This document shows positions 36,959 to 46,450 of a stretch of DNA of 64,000 nucleotides, in pieces. Source of the DNA: Parapedobacter tibetensis. GTDB lineage: Bacteria; Bacteroidota; Bacteroidia; Sphingobacteriales; Sphingobacteriaceae. The stretch is from positions 379,297-443,296 of the forward strand of contig NZ_JAMKQJ010000005.1 of NCBI RefSeq assembly GCF_024643205.1. Reading direction: 5' to 3'. The number at the start of each line of letters is the position of its first letter. The stretch's first letter is position 1. The position numbers were made by a program, and so were the translations under genes. The notes below the pieces were generated by a model. The model was not told where the DNA came from. It did not search any database and worked only from the letters and a program-made list of their open reading frames with translations.

Positions 36959-38950
36959 ATGAAGACAACCTATCTAACCTTAGCTCTTCTAGCGTTGCTC
37001 CAATTGAGTTTGCTCGGACAGGATTTTGAATTTGGCTCAGTGACCGCTGATGATGTCAAACTTAGCAAAAACGATCTGGATAGCTTTTCCAATGCGGCCG
37101 TATTGAACGAATACGGCAAAGCCTATATGATTTACAACGATGCAAAAAATATCACCGAATTGATTGTGGAGTACCATGTGCGTATCAAAATTTTCAATAG
37201 GGATGGGTATAAGTATGCCAACATTGTGATACCTACCTATCGGGATGATAGCGGTAACCGCGTGGAAACGCTAACTGAAATCAAGGCAACCACCATCAAC
37301 ATTGTCAATGGACGTATTGTATCTATTCCGTTGGATAAGAACCAGGTATTCAAGGAAAATGCTAACAAATATTTGACCAACAATAAGTTTACCTTCCCGG
37401 ATCTGCAGGATGGGAGCATCGTCGAATACAGCTATCGTTTGGTTTCGCCCCATATTTTCAATTTCAAGACCTGGTACCTGCAAGACGATATCCCGAAGGT
37501 CAACAGTACATTTGTAGCATCCATCCCCGGAATGTATACCTACAATGTGATCCTGAGGGGACCGTACCCCCTCGCTACGCAAGATGCCAAATTGGATAGA
37601 GGGTGTTTCCGGATTGCGGGTCGGGACATTGATTGCTCGCGCATGACATATGGAATGCGCAATATACCCGCTTTTGTAGCCGAAGATTATATGACGGCTC
37701 CAAGCAATTTTAAATCAGCTATTTATTTTGAATTATCAGATATATATCGACTCAATGGAACGAACCTCAAGATCACCAAGGAATGGCGGGATGTGGACCG
37801 TGAGTTGACTAGTGACGGGGATTTTGGCGGGCAGATGAAACGTGAAAACGTATTCAAATCGCTCCTGCCGGATATTTTGAAGAGCGCGTCGGACGACCTC
37901 AGTAAGGCAAAGGCCTTATATGGCTATATCCAAAAGAATATCAAATGGAACAACTATATTGGGAAATATGGTGAGCATGGTATCAAAGACGCATTGGAGG
38001 ACCGATCGGGTAATGTGGGTGATATCAACCTTGCATTAATCGCGGGATTACGTGCTGCGGGCTTGGATGCGGAGGCGGCGATCCTTTCCACTCGTGATAA
38101 TGGTGTGGTCAACGACATACACCCCGTGCTGAGCGATTTTAACTATGTAGTGGCCAAAGTGAATATCGCCGATGACTATTACCTATTGGATGCTTCCGAC
38201 CCATTGTTGCCTTTCGGGTTGCTGCCCTTGCGTTGTATTAATGGCAAGGCACGGGTGATTAACCTTAAAAACCCTTCCTATTGGATCGAGCTTCACGCAT
38301 CAGAGAAGTCCACTACCGACTATACATTGACCGCAGAACTCGCTCCCGATGGTATGCTGAAAGGGAAGATGATAACCAGAAGCCGTGGGTATGCCGCTTA
38401 TAACAAACGGAGGGCCATTGCCAAATACAATACCGTGGCCGAGTACATTGAACACATCGATGAACAGATGCCGAGAATAAACATCATGGATGGCGAAATC
38501 AGTGGGGTAGATATCGTGGAACAATCCTTAATAGAATCATATGAGGTGGAAATGAAGCTGTACGACAATTTGAATGCCCGAGAGATGTTTTTCAATCCGT
38601 TTTTTATTAACCGATTGAAAAGCAATCCCTTTAACCTCGATGAACGCACCTATCCTGTAGATATGGGTACTGCCAGCCAAGAACGGGTGCAGATGACCAT
38701 CAAGTTGCCCAGCACTTATGAAATCAAAGCGAAACCCAATGATTACAATTTGGCGATTGAAAACAAGGGGGGAAGGTATCTGACGCAAACCAACTTGGTT
38801 AACGGGGATACGTTTACGTTTTCGCAACTGATGGCACTCAACCAGGCTATCTATTCTCCCGAAAGTTATTTTTCGTTGAAAGAGTTTTTCAGTCGGATTA
38901 TCCAGCATGAGAAAATTGATGTGGTTTTACGTAAAACGGAAGAAAAATGA
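36959..38950 (+). CDS. Secreted DUF3857 / transglutaminase-like protein lacking the catalytic Cys
   Basis: A 663-residue exported protein with signal peptide (MKTTYLTLALLALLQLSLLGQ). The N-terminal DUF3857 domain (about 60-290) is followed by a transglutaminase-fold domain with KALYGYIQKNIKWNNY, RSGNVGDINLALIAGL and LSDFNYVVAKV. Where active members have a Cys (G-x-C-G/A-D), this one has Val in GNVGD, so it is probably not an enzyme. The C-terminal third is beta-rich. It is the first of a pair, and the next gene starts inside its stop (ATGA). The pair is common in Bacteroidota, but the role is unknown. Confidence 0.85.
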   Translation: MKTTYLTLALLALLQLSLLGQDFEFGSVTADDVKLSKNDLDSFSNAAVLNEYGKAYMIYNDAKNITELIVEYHVRIKIFNRDGYKYANIVIPTYRDDSGNRVETLTEIKATTINIVNGRIVSIPLDKNQVFKENANKYLTNNKFTFPDLQDGSIVEYSYRLVSPHIFNFKTWYLQDDIPKVNSTFVASIPGMYTYNVILRGPYPLATQDAKLDRGCFRIAGRDIDCSRMTYGMRNIPAFVAEDYMTAPSNFKSAIYFELSDIYRLNGTNLKITKEWRDVDRELTSDGDFGGQMKRENVFKSLLPDILKSASDDLSKAKALYGYIQKNIKWNNYIGKYGEHGIKDALEDRSGNVGDINLALIAGLRAAGLDAEAAILSTRDNGVVNDIHPVLSDFNYVVAKVNIADDYYLLDASDPLLPFGLLPLRCINGKARVINLKNPSYWIELHASEKSTTDYTLTAELAPDGMLKGKMITRSRGYAAYNKRRAIAKYNTVAEYIEHIDEQMPRINIMDGEISGVDIVEQSLIESYEVEMKLYDNLNAREMFFNPFFINRLKSNPFNLDERTYPVDMGTASQERVQMTIKLPSTYEIKAKPNDYNLAIENKGGRYLTQTNLVNGDTFTFSQLMALNQAIYSPESYFSLKEFFSRIIQHEKIDVVLRKTEEK

Positions 38951-40854
38951 TGGCAAAAATAGGATGGATCATCATGGTCTTGTTGTCGGTAGGATGCCTC
39001 GCCCATGCGCAACAGGATTATGCGGTGGCACAGATTGCCGATAGCCTAAAGAGCAGGGCGAACGCAGTGGTACGCCATCAACACATTGTGGTAGACATGC
39101 TGGCACCCACCAAGGTGCGTTATCATGTTAAAGAAGCGATTACCGTATTTAACAAAGGCGGCGAACGCAAGGCAAGGATGGTCATTTATTACGACAAGAG
39201 CACGGCCATCAAACGCGTTTCGGGGCGGGTATTTGATGCCGATGGCTTCCAGATCGGCAAATTCAGCCACAAGGACTTCAGTGACGAGAGCGCGGTGAGC
39301 AGCTATTCGCTATATGAAGATAGTCGGGTAAAACACTTCCTGCCTTCCGTGACTTCTTATCCATATACGGTTGAATATGACTGTGAAATAGAACGCAAGC
39401 AAAACCTCATTATCCCCGATTGGCGGCCCAATACTTCTCGGGATGTCGCTGTAGAAGAGAGCCAATATACATTCATGTGTGGCGCCTCGGATGCGGTACG
39501 CACTAAATCCATAAACTACGCTGGCGAGCCCATCGTGGGTAGCCTCGATGGGCGGACAACCAGGACCTGGAAAGTCTCAACTATTCCTGCGCAACGGCAT
39601 GAACCCTATAGCCCCGACCCCGAGACCTATCAGACCATCGTAAGAATAGCCCCGGTGGATTTTGTATACTACAAGCACAAAGGGAGTTATTCCAACTGGC
39701 AGGAGCTAGGGAAATGGATGCATCATGCATTGCTGACTGAAGGTTCGGCACTTCCTGCCGGGACTGTACAGGAGGTAAGGTCCTTGGTGGAGGGCGTGGA
39801 GACTGATCAAGAAAAAGCTAGGGTGCTGTATGAATATATGCAGCGTAAGACACGGTACATCAGTGTGCAAATCGGTATTGGTGGATTCAAGCCCATGGCT
39901 GCGAGCGAGGTGGATAGGCTTGGGTACGGCGACTGCAAGGCGCTGGTCAACTACATGCAGGCTTTATTAATGGTTGTGGATATCCCCTCGTACTATTGCG
40001 TGGTCAATGCCGGAAGTGCCAAGCGGGATATCCAGCCCGATTTTGCAGAGATGGACCAAGGTAATCACATCATCCTATGCCTACCATTTGAAAAGGACAC
40101 CATATGGCTGGAATGCACCAACCAACGCGTTCCATTCGGTTTTCTGGGTTCCTTTACAGACGACCGCACAGTATGGGCATGCACACCGGAGGGTGGACAA
40201 CTCTTGCGGACACCTCGCTTTGATGAGGCGGAAAGTTCGCAAATCAGGCATGCCGAATTGGTGCTGGATGGCGATGGAAACCTCTCGGGCAAGGTGGAGA
40301 CGATGTTTGCCGCCGGACAGTACGACAACCATTTGGAAATCGCCGAAAGCAGTGGGATGGAACAGCTAAAATTGCTGAAGGAGACCTATGATATCGACCA
40401 CATCGGTTTTAGGAATATTGACTATCAAAAATCCAATGCTGAACGGCCAACATTGGTCGAAGCATTTGATGTGACATTAGCGAAGTATGCACCCGAAAAC
40501 AACCGCCAAATTTTCATGGTAGCCAATGTATTCAATCGACGAGGAACCATTCCTACCATAAAGAATCGGATACTTCCAGTTTATATCAATAGGGGATATA
40601 CTGATGAAGATTATATTGTGTACACACTTCCAGCTAATTATGTGATGGTATCGCCATCCTTTGATGAAGTGATTGAAACACCGTTCGGCTACTATCATGC
40701 CATCTTGAGCCAAGATGGTGACCGCATGACGTATCATCGAAAATTCATCCTCAATGAAGGGACTTTCCCTGCTGAGCAATATATCGAATTCAGCGCATTC
40801 ATCAATCGGGTGAGTATGCTTGACCAGTACAAAGCGGTGTTGGCCAAGGAATGA
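38947..40854 (+). CDS. Secreted DUF3857 / transglutaminase-like protein with intact Cys
   Basis: A 635-residue paralogue of the preceding gene, with signal peptide (WIIMVLLSVGCLAHAQ). The DUF3857 region is followed by YEYMQRKTRYISVQIG and the transglutaminase motif LGYGDCKALVNYMQAL, with the Cys present, then NHIILCLPF and DTIWLECTNQ carrying candidate His and acidic positions. It may thus be the catalytic member of the pair. Its start overlaps the upstream stop, and it ends 2 bases from the convergent M1 peptidase gene. Confidence 0.85.
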   Translation: MMAKIGWIIMVLLSVGCLAHAQQDYAVAQIADSLKSRANAVVRHQHIVVDMLAPTKVRYHVKEAITVFNKGGERKARMVIYYDKSTAIKRVSGRVFDADGFQIGKFSHKDFSDESAVSSYSLYEDSRVKHFLPSVTSYPYTVEYDCEIERKQNLIIPDWRPNTSRDVAVEESQYTFMCGASDAVRTKSINYAGEPIVGSLDGRTTRTWKVSTIPAQRHEPYSPDPETYQTIVRIAPVDFVYYKHKGSYSNWQELGKWMHHALLTEGSALPAGTVQEVRSLVEGVETDQEKARVLYEYMQRKTRYISVQIGIGGFKPMAASEVDRLGYGDCKALVNYMQALLMVVDIPSYYCVVNAGSAKRDIQPDFAEMDQGNHIILCLPFEKDTIWLECTNQRVPFGFLGSFTDDRTVWACTPEGGQLLRTPRFDEAESSQIRHAELVLDGDGNLSGKVETMFAAGQYDNHLEIAESSGMEQLKLLKETYDIDHIGFRNIDYQKSNAERPTLVEAFDVTLAKYAPENNRQIFMVANVFNRRGTIPTIKNRILPVYINRGYTDEDYIVYTLPANYVMVSPSFDEVIETPFGYYHAILSQDGDRMTYHRKFILNEGTFPAEQYIEFSAFINRVSMLDQYKAVLAKE

Positions 40855-40856
40855 GG

Positions 40857-42515
40857 TTATTCGTTCATCAAAACACCGATGTAGAAATTGAAGGTGTCTA
40901 CCTCCAGGTTATCCCGCGACAAGCCAGGTAAGTCGACTAGGGTCAGTTTGCGTGTGGGTTGGATGAATTGGTACTCACCACCTTTTGTGCGGATGCGTAC
41001 CGGCATGTCGAAACCCGGCTCATCGGCAATCCATCGGCAAAGAACCTTGTTTCCTTCATCGAAATAAAATTCCAATGTGGGGATATTGGCATGCCGCACG
41101 TATTGGGCAAATACCGCGCTAAGGTCTTTCCCCGCATGCTTGCTGATGTAACTAACGATATCCTCATAGTCTACTGTACTGTGATGAAACGTTTTGTTTA
41201 GCCCCCGAAGGATCTGCCGCCATTTCTCGTCGTCATCGATAATGGTGCGCACCATATTAAGCAATACGCCACCTTTATTATACATGTCGCCGGAACCTTC
41301 GTTGTTTACGTGGTAGTTGCCGATAATGGGAGTGAGGTTCTGGATGCCGCGGCGGTTGCCGTGCACGTATTCCTGTGAAGCCTTTTTGCCAAAATGATAG
41401 TTGATATAGAGGGCTTCAGAATAGTTAGTGAAGCTTTCGTGAATCCACATGTCGGCAAGGTCGTTGGAGGTGATGTTGTTTCCGAACCATTCATGGCCGG
41501 CCTCGTGCACGATGATGAAATCCCATTTGTTGCCCCATCCCGTGCCGGAACCGTCTCTACCCAAATAGCCATTCTGGTACTTGTTTCCATAAGCAATGGC
41601 GCTCTGGTGCTCCATACCGAGGTGGGCGGTCTCTACCAACTTGAAGCCATCTTCATAAAAAGGGTAAGGCCCAAACCAATGTTCGAAGGCACGGAGCATG
41701 GGTTTTACATTGGCGCCGAAATGGGGCTTCGCCTTGGCCTCATTCTCGCGGAGCACCCAATAATCCAGGTTGAGCACGCCGTTTTCGCCATTGAAGGTAT
41801 CTGCAAAATGCACGTAGTCGCCGATATTGGCGGATACGTTGTAGTTGTTTATCGGATTGCTCACAAACCAGTTGAAGCGCATGTACCCATCACCGAGGTC
41901 TTCACTGCCACGGAAACGTCCGTTCGATACATTGGTCAATCCATTGGGTACGCTGATGCTGATGAGCATGCTGTCCACTTCATCCGATTGGTGATCTTTA
42001 TTGGGCCACCACACACTGGCACCCAGTCCTTGGCAGGCAGTGGCAATCCAATGTTTACCGTTGCTGTCTTTTTTGAAGTCGAACCCCCCGTCCCAGGGTG
42101 CCCGTTTGGCCTGCACGGGATGTCCGGAGTAATGGACGGTGAAGGAATCCGATTGGCCTTTACGTATCGGTTGCGCGAAATCGATGAATACCGCATGGTA
42201 CTCCCGTTTGAAAGGTAGCTCCTGTCCGTTGTACAGCACTTTTTCGATTTTCAGGTTGTCGAACAAATCAAACTGTAAGCGAGAAAAATCCTCCACCGCT
42301 GTAAACTGAAATAGGTTGGAACCGCTAATATGCCGCTTATCTGGATCCACCCTCACATCAAGGTGGTAATAATTGATATCATAACAAGTACGCAACGGAG
42401 TGAGCTTTCCGCGCAAGGAATCCGCACGGTTGAAGATTTCACGGGCTTTCAATAATTGCGTGTGGCCATCCACCGCTACGGATATCAAAAGGAATAGAAT
42501 AAATAATCGTTTCAT
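40857..42515 (-). CDS. M1-family metallopeptidase (gluzincin aminopeptidase)
   Basis: A 552-residue exported zinc peptidase. The start at 42515 (MKRLFILFLLISVAVDG) gives a proper signal peptide; 35 extra in-frame codons upstream overlap the S9 peptidase gene and were rejected. An N-terminal beta domain is followed by the catalytic HEAGHEWFGN and, downstream, WIHESFTNYSEAL with the third zinc ligand Glu. The GxMEN-type exopeptidase motif appears in altered form as LGMEHQSAIAYG. It follows the S9 gene by 13 bases, so the two are likely one transcript. Confidence 0.9.
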   Translation of the reverse strand: MKRLFILFLLISVAVDGHTQLLKAREIFNRADSLRGKLTPLRTCYDINYYHLDVRVDPDKRHISGSNLFQFTAVEDFSRLQFDLFDNLKIEKVLYNGQELPFKREYHAVFIDFAQPIRKGQSDSFTVHYSGHPVQAKRAPWDGGFDFKKDSNGKHWIATACQGLGASVWWPNKDHQSDEVDSMLISISVPNGLTNVSNGRFRGSEDLGDGYMRFNWFVSNPINNYNVSANIGDYVHFADTFNGENGVLNLDYWVLRENEAKAKPHFGANVKPMLRAFEHWFGPYPFYEDGFKLVETAHLGMEHQSAIAYGNKYQNGYLGRDGSGTGWGNKWDFIIVHEAGHEWFGNNITSNDLADMWIHESFTNYSEALYINYHFGKKASQEYVHGNRRGIQNLTPIIGNYHVNNEGSGDMYNKGGVLLNMVRTIIDDDEKWRQILRGLNKTFHHSTVDYEDIVSYISKHAGKDLSAVFAQYVRHANIPTLEFYFDEGNKVLCRWIADEPGFDMPVRIRTKGGEYQFIQPTRKLTLVDLPGLSRDNLEVDTFNFYIGVLMNE

Positions 42516-42528
42516 CGTGTTGTAGGGA

Positions 42529-44715
42529 TTATTTCCCACCCGGTGGGCAATGTTGCTTAAGGAAGTTGGTATATAACGTAGAAAGGTGTTCCCCCGTTCC
42601 TTCTCCTTCACTGATACCATGGCTCCGGTTTGGGTAAGGCATCATCGAAAATTGCTTATTATGTTTGATCAGTTCGTTTATCAATAGCTCCGCATTTTGG
42701 TAATGCACATTATCATCGGCGGTACCATGGATATAAAGTAGGTTTCCCTGAAGGTTTTTGGCGTGCGTGACAGGTGAACCGTTCACGAAATCTTCGCGGG
42801 CCTCTTGGGGAATACCCATATAACGTTCTTGGTAGATGTTGTCATACATCAATTGATCAGCCACCGCGGCCACCGCAATGCCGGTTTGATAGATTTCAGG
42901 ATATTGGAAAAGGAGGTTGAGTGTGGATGAACCCCCTCCACTCCATCCCCATACGGCGATGCGGGAGGAATCTACAAAAGGCCATTTTACTATCTCCTTG
43001 GCGGCCATGGCTTGGTCGCGGATGTTGAGGATGCCAATGTTTCGATAGATGGATTTCCGCCATTCCCTGCCCTTCGGGGCTGGAGTTCCGCGGTTTTCCA
43101 CGGAAATATATAGATAGCCATCATCCGCCATGCTACCTTTATAAAGCCGGTTGCCACCCGCACCATATGTATCGGTAACGGTCTGTCCGGCAGGCTCACC
43201 ATACACATAGAAAACCACCGGGTATTTTTTAGCGGGGTCAAAGTTAGTCGGCTTAACCATCCAGCCGTCCATTTCCACACTGTCTGCAGTGGTTACCTTG
43301 AAAAACTCAACTTTCGGGGCATCGTCTGGCACTTGCATAACCTGCCCGCTGAGCAATGTTTTGTGGTTGGGCAGGCTTATCACATGGCCCCTGCTCATGC
43401 CGGTGTGGCTGCTGAACTGGTGTAAAGCAACCGTGCCGTTTGGCGAAAGCGTATAACTATGACTGCCGTTCTGCCCATCGGGGGTTATCTTTTCGGCTTT
43501 GCCGCCGGTCAGCTTTATCCGATAGAGGTATTTTTGCGTAGCATTTTCCGGCGAAGCCGAAAAGTAGATGTAGCCGTTTATCTCATCGATTAAGTCGATG
43601 CCAATGACATCAAAATCACCGGGAGATATTAATTTTTCATTGCCTTTGCGGTCGATACGATACAAATGACGCCATCCATCTTTTTCGCTCATCCAGATGA
43701 ACGCTTTGCCATTGTCTATCCATTCCCATTCCGAGGGGTCATCATGGTTCCATCGGGCTTTGATATCAATCCAAGCATCGTCTTTTTCATGGTAAATCAT
43801 GGTGCACGTTCCATCCATGGCATGGGCAATATAGATATTGCTTTCCTGCTGTTTACGGTTGAGTTGCTGAATGATGAGTTCATCCGAATTGGCCGCCCAC
43901 TCCATACGGGGCAGGTAATGTTGTACCGGATCGCCGGGGATATCCATTTTAACGGCATGTCCCTCATCGATATCCACGACAGAGACAAATGCGCCACTCG
44001 GTGCTTCACCTACTTTGGGGTATTCCACAGGAATGGTGTATGCGTATGCCGAGTCCGTATTGTTTATCATCAGGAAATTGCGGATCGTACGCGCATCTAT
44101 TGTCCAATACGCGATTTTCTGGCCATCAGGTGACCAGCGGAAGCCATCCCTGCATCCAAACTCTTCTTCATACGCCCAATCAAAGGTGCCGTGGATGATG
44201 CGATCGCTGCCGTCTTGGGTCAATGGGGTGATTTTGCCGGAGGCAAGGTCCTCTACATACAGGTTATGCGCGCTCACATAAGCGGCCTTGCTGCCATCTG
44301 GCGATAATTTGGCATACATCAACGAAGATTCAGGGAGGCTGCCTCCCAGTTTCCTGAGTGATTTATCGCGTTGGTCAAATACCCAGTAGTCACCCCGGGT
44401 ATCATAGCGCCATACGCGCTTCGTATTGGTGTTGATCAATATTTTATGCCCGTCGTCCGATAAGGCGAAGCGTCTTATGGATAAGGGTTCACGGCCACTT
44501 GGGGTGAGGTCTGTTTTAGATGCCAGCGTATCACGCTGTTCCGGATTGGCTACCGTTTCCCTTATCACTTCGCCTTGCGCTACTTTGATGATGGCATTGC
44601 CATCTGCCGACCACTGTGTGCGTTGCCCGAATTGGGCATTAGCAACGCAGAATAGGGCCATCATCACGAAGGTTACGTAGATTCGGAGTATCACAATATT
44701 TCCTGTTTTATTCAT
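42529..44715 (-). CDS. Dipeptidyl peptidase IV-like serine peptidase (S9 family)
   Basis: A 728-residue exported peptidase expected to cut Xaa-Pro dipeptides from peptide N-termini. The start at 44715 (MNKTGNIVILRIY) gives a signal peptide ending near ANAQ. The N-terminal half is a DPP-IV beta-propeller (FALSDDGHKILI, FDWAYEEEFGCRDGFRWSPDG with the double-Glu motif). The C-terminal hydrolase has the nucleophile in GWSGGGSST, Asp in HGTADDNVHY and His in NRSHGISEG. Neighbouring M1 and M24B genes suggest a periplasmic oligopeptide-degrading set. Confidence 0.93.
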   Translation of the reverse strand: MNKTGNIVILRIYVTFVMMALFCVANAQFGQRTQWSADGNAIIKVAQGEVIRETVANPEQRDTLASKTDLTPSGREPLSIRRFALSDDGHKILINTNTKRVWRYDTRGDYWVFDQRDKSLRKLGGSLPESSLMYAKLSPDGSKAAYVSAHNLYVEDLASGKITPLTQDGSDRIIHGTFDWAYEEEFGCRDGFRWSPDGQKIAYWTIDARTIRNFLMINNTDSAYAYTIPVEYPKVGEAPSGAFVSVVDIDEGHAVKMDIPGDPVQHYLPRMEWAANSDELIIQQLNRKQQESNIYIAHAMDGTCTMIYHEKDDAWIDIKARWNHDDPSEWEWIDNGKAFIWMSEKDGWRHLYRIDRKGNEKLISPGDFDVIGIDLIDEINGYIYFSASPENATQKYLYRIKLTGGKAEKITPDGQNGSHSYTLSPNGTVALHQFSSHTGMSRGHVISLPNHKTLLSGQVMQVPDDAPKVEFFKVTTADSVEMDGWMVKPTNFDPAKKYPVVFYVYGEPAGQTVTDTYGAGGNRLYKGSMADDGYLYISVENRGTPAPKGREWRKSIYRNIGILNIRDQAMAAKEIVKWPFVDSSRIAVWGWSGGGSSTLNLLFQYPEIYQTGIAVAAVADQLMYDNIYQERYMGIPQEAREDFVNGSPVTHAKNLQGNLLYIHGTADDNVHYQNAELLINELIKHNKQFSMMPYPNRSHGISEGEGTGEHLSTLYTNFLKQHCPPGGK

Positions 44716-44777
44716 GGTATACTTAATTGTTATTAGCAATTAGTTGTTAGCAAAGTCTTCCGCGTTCCATCATCAAC

Positions 44778-46175
44778 TCAATATGCCCCATCCCTGATAG
44801 CTTCAATCTCCGCCACGCTTTTGGCCAGCGGTTTCCCCAATATACGGTAGCCTGTTTCAGTAATCAGTATATCATCTTCTATCCGGATGCCCCCAAACCC
44901 CCTAAAAGCCTCCACTTGGTCATAGTTGATGAATTGCGAAAGTTTATGTTCGGCTTTCCAGCTGTCGATAAGTTCTGGAATGAAGTACAGACCAGGCTCC
45001 ACGGTCAGCACATAGCCCGCCTCCAATTCCTTGGCCAACCGTAGCGATTTCAATCCGAAGGTGGTGCTGTCTTTCTTTAAGGTATCCGTATAGCCCACAT
45101 ACTGTTCACCGAGGTCTTCCATGTCATGCACATCGAGTCCCATCATATGGCCCGTTCCACATTGGAAAAACAAAGTATGCGCACCATGTTCTACCGCTTC
45201 CGCCGCATCGCCATGCATCAGCCCCATTGCCTTCAACCCCTCCACCAGCGTGCGGCATGACAGGAAGTGGATGTCGAGGTAGCGGACACCGGGTTTAAGT
45301 GCCGCTGTTGCCGTTTCCAATGCCGTTAATACGGTTTCATAAGCCTCCTTTTGCAGTGAGGAGAACCGCTTGCCCACAGGAAGGGTACGGGTGAGATCAC
45401 CCGCATAGCCCATGGCCGTTTCGGCACCCGAATCATTGAGTACCAGCTGTCCCTCCCGCAGTATGTTGCCATGGTAGTGATTGTGGAGCACTTCGCCGTG
45501 TATAGTCATGATGGTAGGGTAAGCCAACGTGCCACCGGCCTCTTGCGCAATATGCTGTACCTTGGCTGCGAGGATGTGTTCAGGCATGCCTGGCTTTGCA
45601 AGCTGCATGGCCGCCAAGTGCATATCCACGCTGGTGTTCACGGCCTTTTCTATTTCATCAACTTCTTCTTCGGATTTTATGGAACGTTGGGACACCACGA
45701 CCTTGATGAGTTCCACTGATGCCGATTGGGCTATGTGTTCAAGGGGTATGTCGAGGAGTCTGGATAACCTGATGTGATTATCAGGTTGGTAGGGTGGGAG
45801 GAAATGGATGGGACGTTGCTGATGCATCGCATTTTGGATCACTTGTGCCAATGCATTGGAGGGCAAGGTTTCTGTCACCCCAACTTTGGCAGCTTTTTCA
45901 TGCAGCGGTTCCAACTGTCCCATCCAAACGATATCGTCCATGCTGAGCTCATCCCCAAATATGATCGTACGGCCTTCGTCCACATCGATAATAGCTGCCA
46001 AATGTGGGGCACTGATTCCAAAATAGTAAAGGAACGTGCTATCTTGTCTGAACGGGTAGGTATTGTCCTTGAAGTTGATGGGTGATTCACCGTTGCCAAG
46101 GAGGAGTATCACACCTGTAGTGATCCGCTCTTGGAGCGTTTTACGACGTGATTGGTATGTTGTCTGGTCAAACAT
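44778..46175 (-). CDS. Xaa-Pro aminopeptidase (aminopeptidase P, M24B)
   Basis: A 465-residue cytosolic dimetal peptidase that removes the N-terminal residue before proline. A creatinase-like N-terminal domain is followed by the pita-bread domain with metal ligands in LVLNDSGAETAMGYAGDLTR, TGHMMGLDVHDMED, TVEPGLYFIPE and GIRIEDDILITE. No signal peptide is seen. A candidate -7 box, TACTTTTG on the minus strand at 46203-46196, lies upstream of the start. It is separated from the S9 gene by 62 bases of AT-rich repeats. Confidence 0.92.
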   Translation of the reverse strand: MFDQTTYQSRRKTLQERITTGVILLLGNGESPINFKDNTYPFRQDSTFLYYFGISAPHLAAIIDVDEGRTIIFGDELSMDDIVWMGQLEPLHEKAAKVGVTETLPSNALAQVIQNAMHQQRPIHFLPPYQPDNHIRLSRLLDIPLEHIAQSASVELIKVVVSQRSIKSEEEVDEIEKAVNTSVDMHLAAMQLAKPGMPEHILAAKVQHIAQEAGGTLAYPTIMTIHGEVLHNHYHGNILREGQLVLNDSGAETAMGYAGDLTRTLPVGKRFSSLQKEAYETVLTALETATAALKPGVRYLDIHFLSCRTLVEGLKAMGLMHGDAAEAVEHGAHTLFFQCGTGHMMGLDVHDMEDLGEQYVGYTDTLKKDSTTFGLKSLRLAKELEAGYVLTVEPGLYFIPELIDSWKAEHKLSQFINYDQVEAFRGFGGIRIEDDILITETGYRILGKPLAKSVAEIEAIRDGAY

Positions 46176-46328
46176 TGCGTTGGATTCGTTGGAATCAAAA
46201 GTAATAAAAGAAGCTGGATAAAAGTAAAAGGAGCAGTTGAATGCGACTAATCATTTTTTGCTGAATCGTTCTCAAAAATGAACGTTGTCTTTCATCTGTA
46301 TAAATTTGTTTTTAAAGGTGACGAAGCT

Positions 46329-46421
46329 GTCATGATTTTTCACAAGTGTTTACTAAATGGGTGTTCAAGAGCTCGCAAGCTCGGTTTATTCATTCCACTA
46401 TGTGATTTTGAAAATCATGAC
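46329..46421. repeat. 11-bp inverted repeat enclosing a smaller hairpin
   Basis: GTCATGATTTT (46329-46339) and its exact complement AAAATCATGAC (46411-46421) enclose 71 bases, which hold a second small hairpin, GAGCT-CGCA-AGCTC (about 46369-46382). This is the only structure in the 275-base gap between the gspF-like gene and the M24B gene. It may terminate the gspF operon on the minus strand or encode a folded RNA. Confidence 0.5.
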
Positions 46422-46450
46422 GGTTTCTTGAAGTCAAACTTTTTCTTCTA

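Noticed and set aside
41394..42218. Plus-strand open frame of 274 codons opposite the M1 peptidase
   Set aside because: The sense strand encodes the zinc motif and signal peptide; the antisense frame shows no domain.
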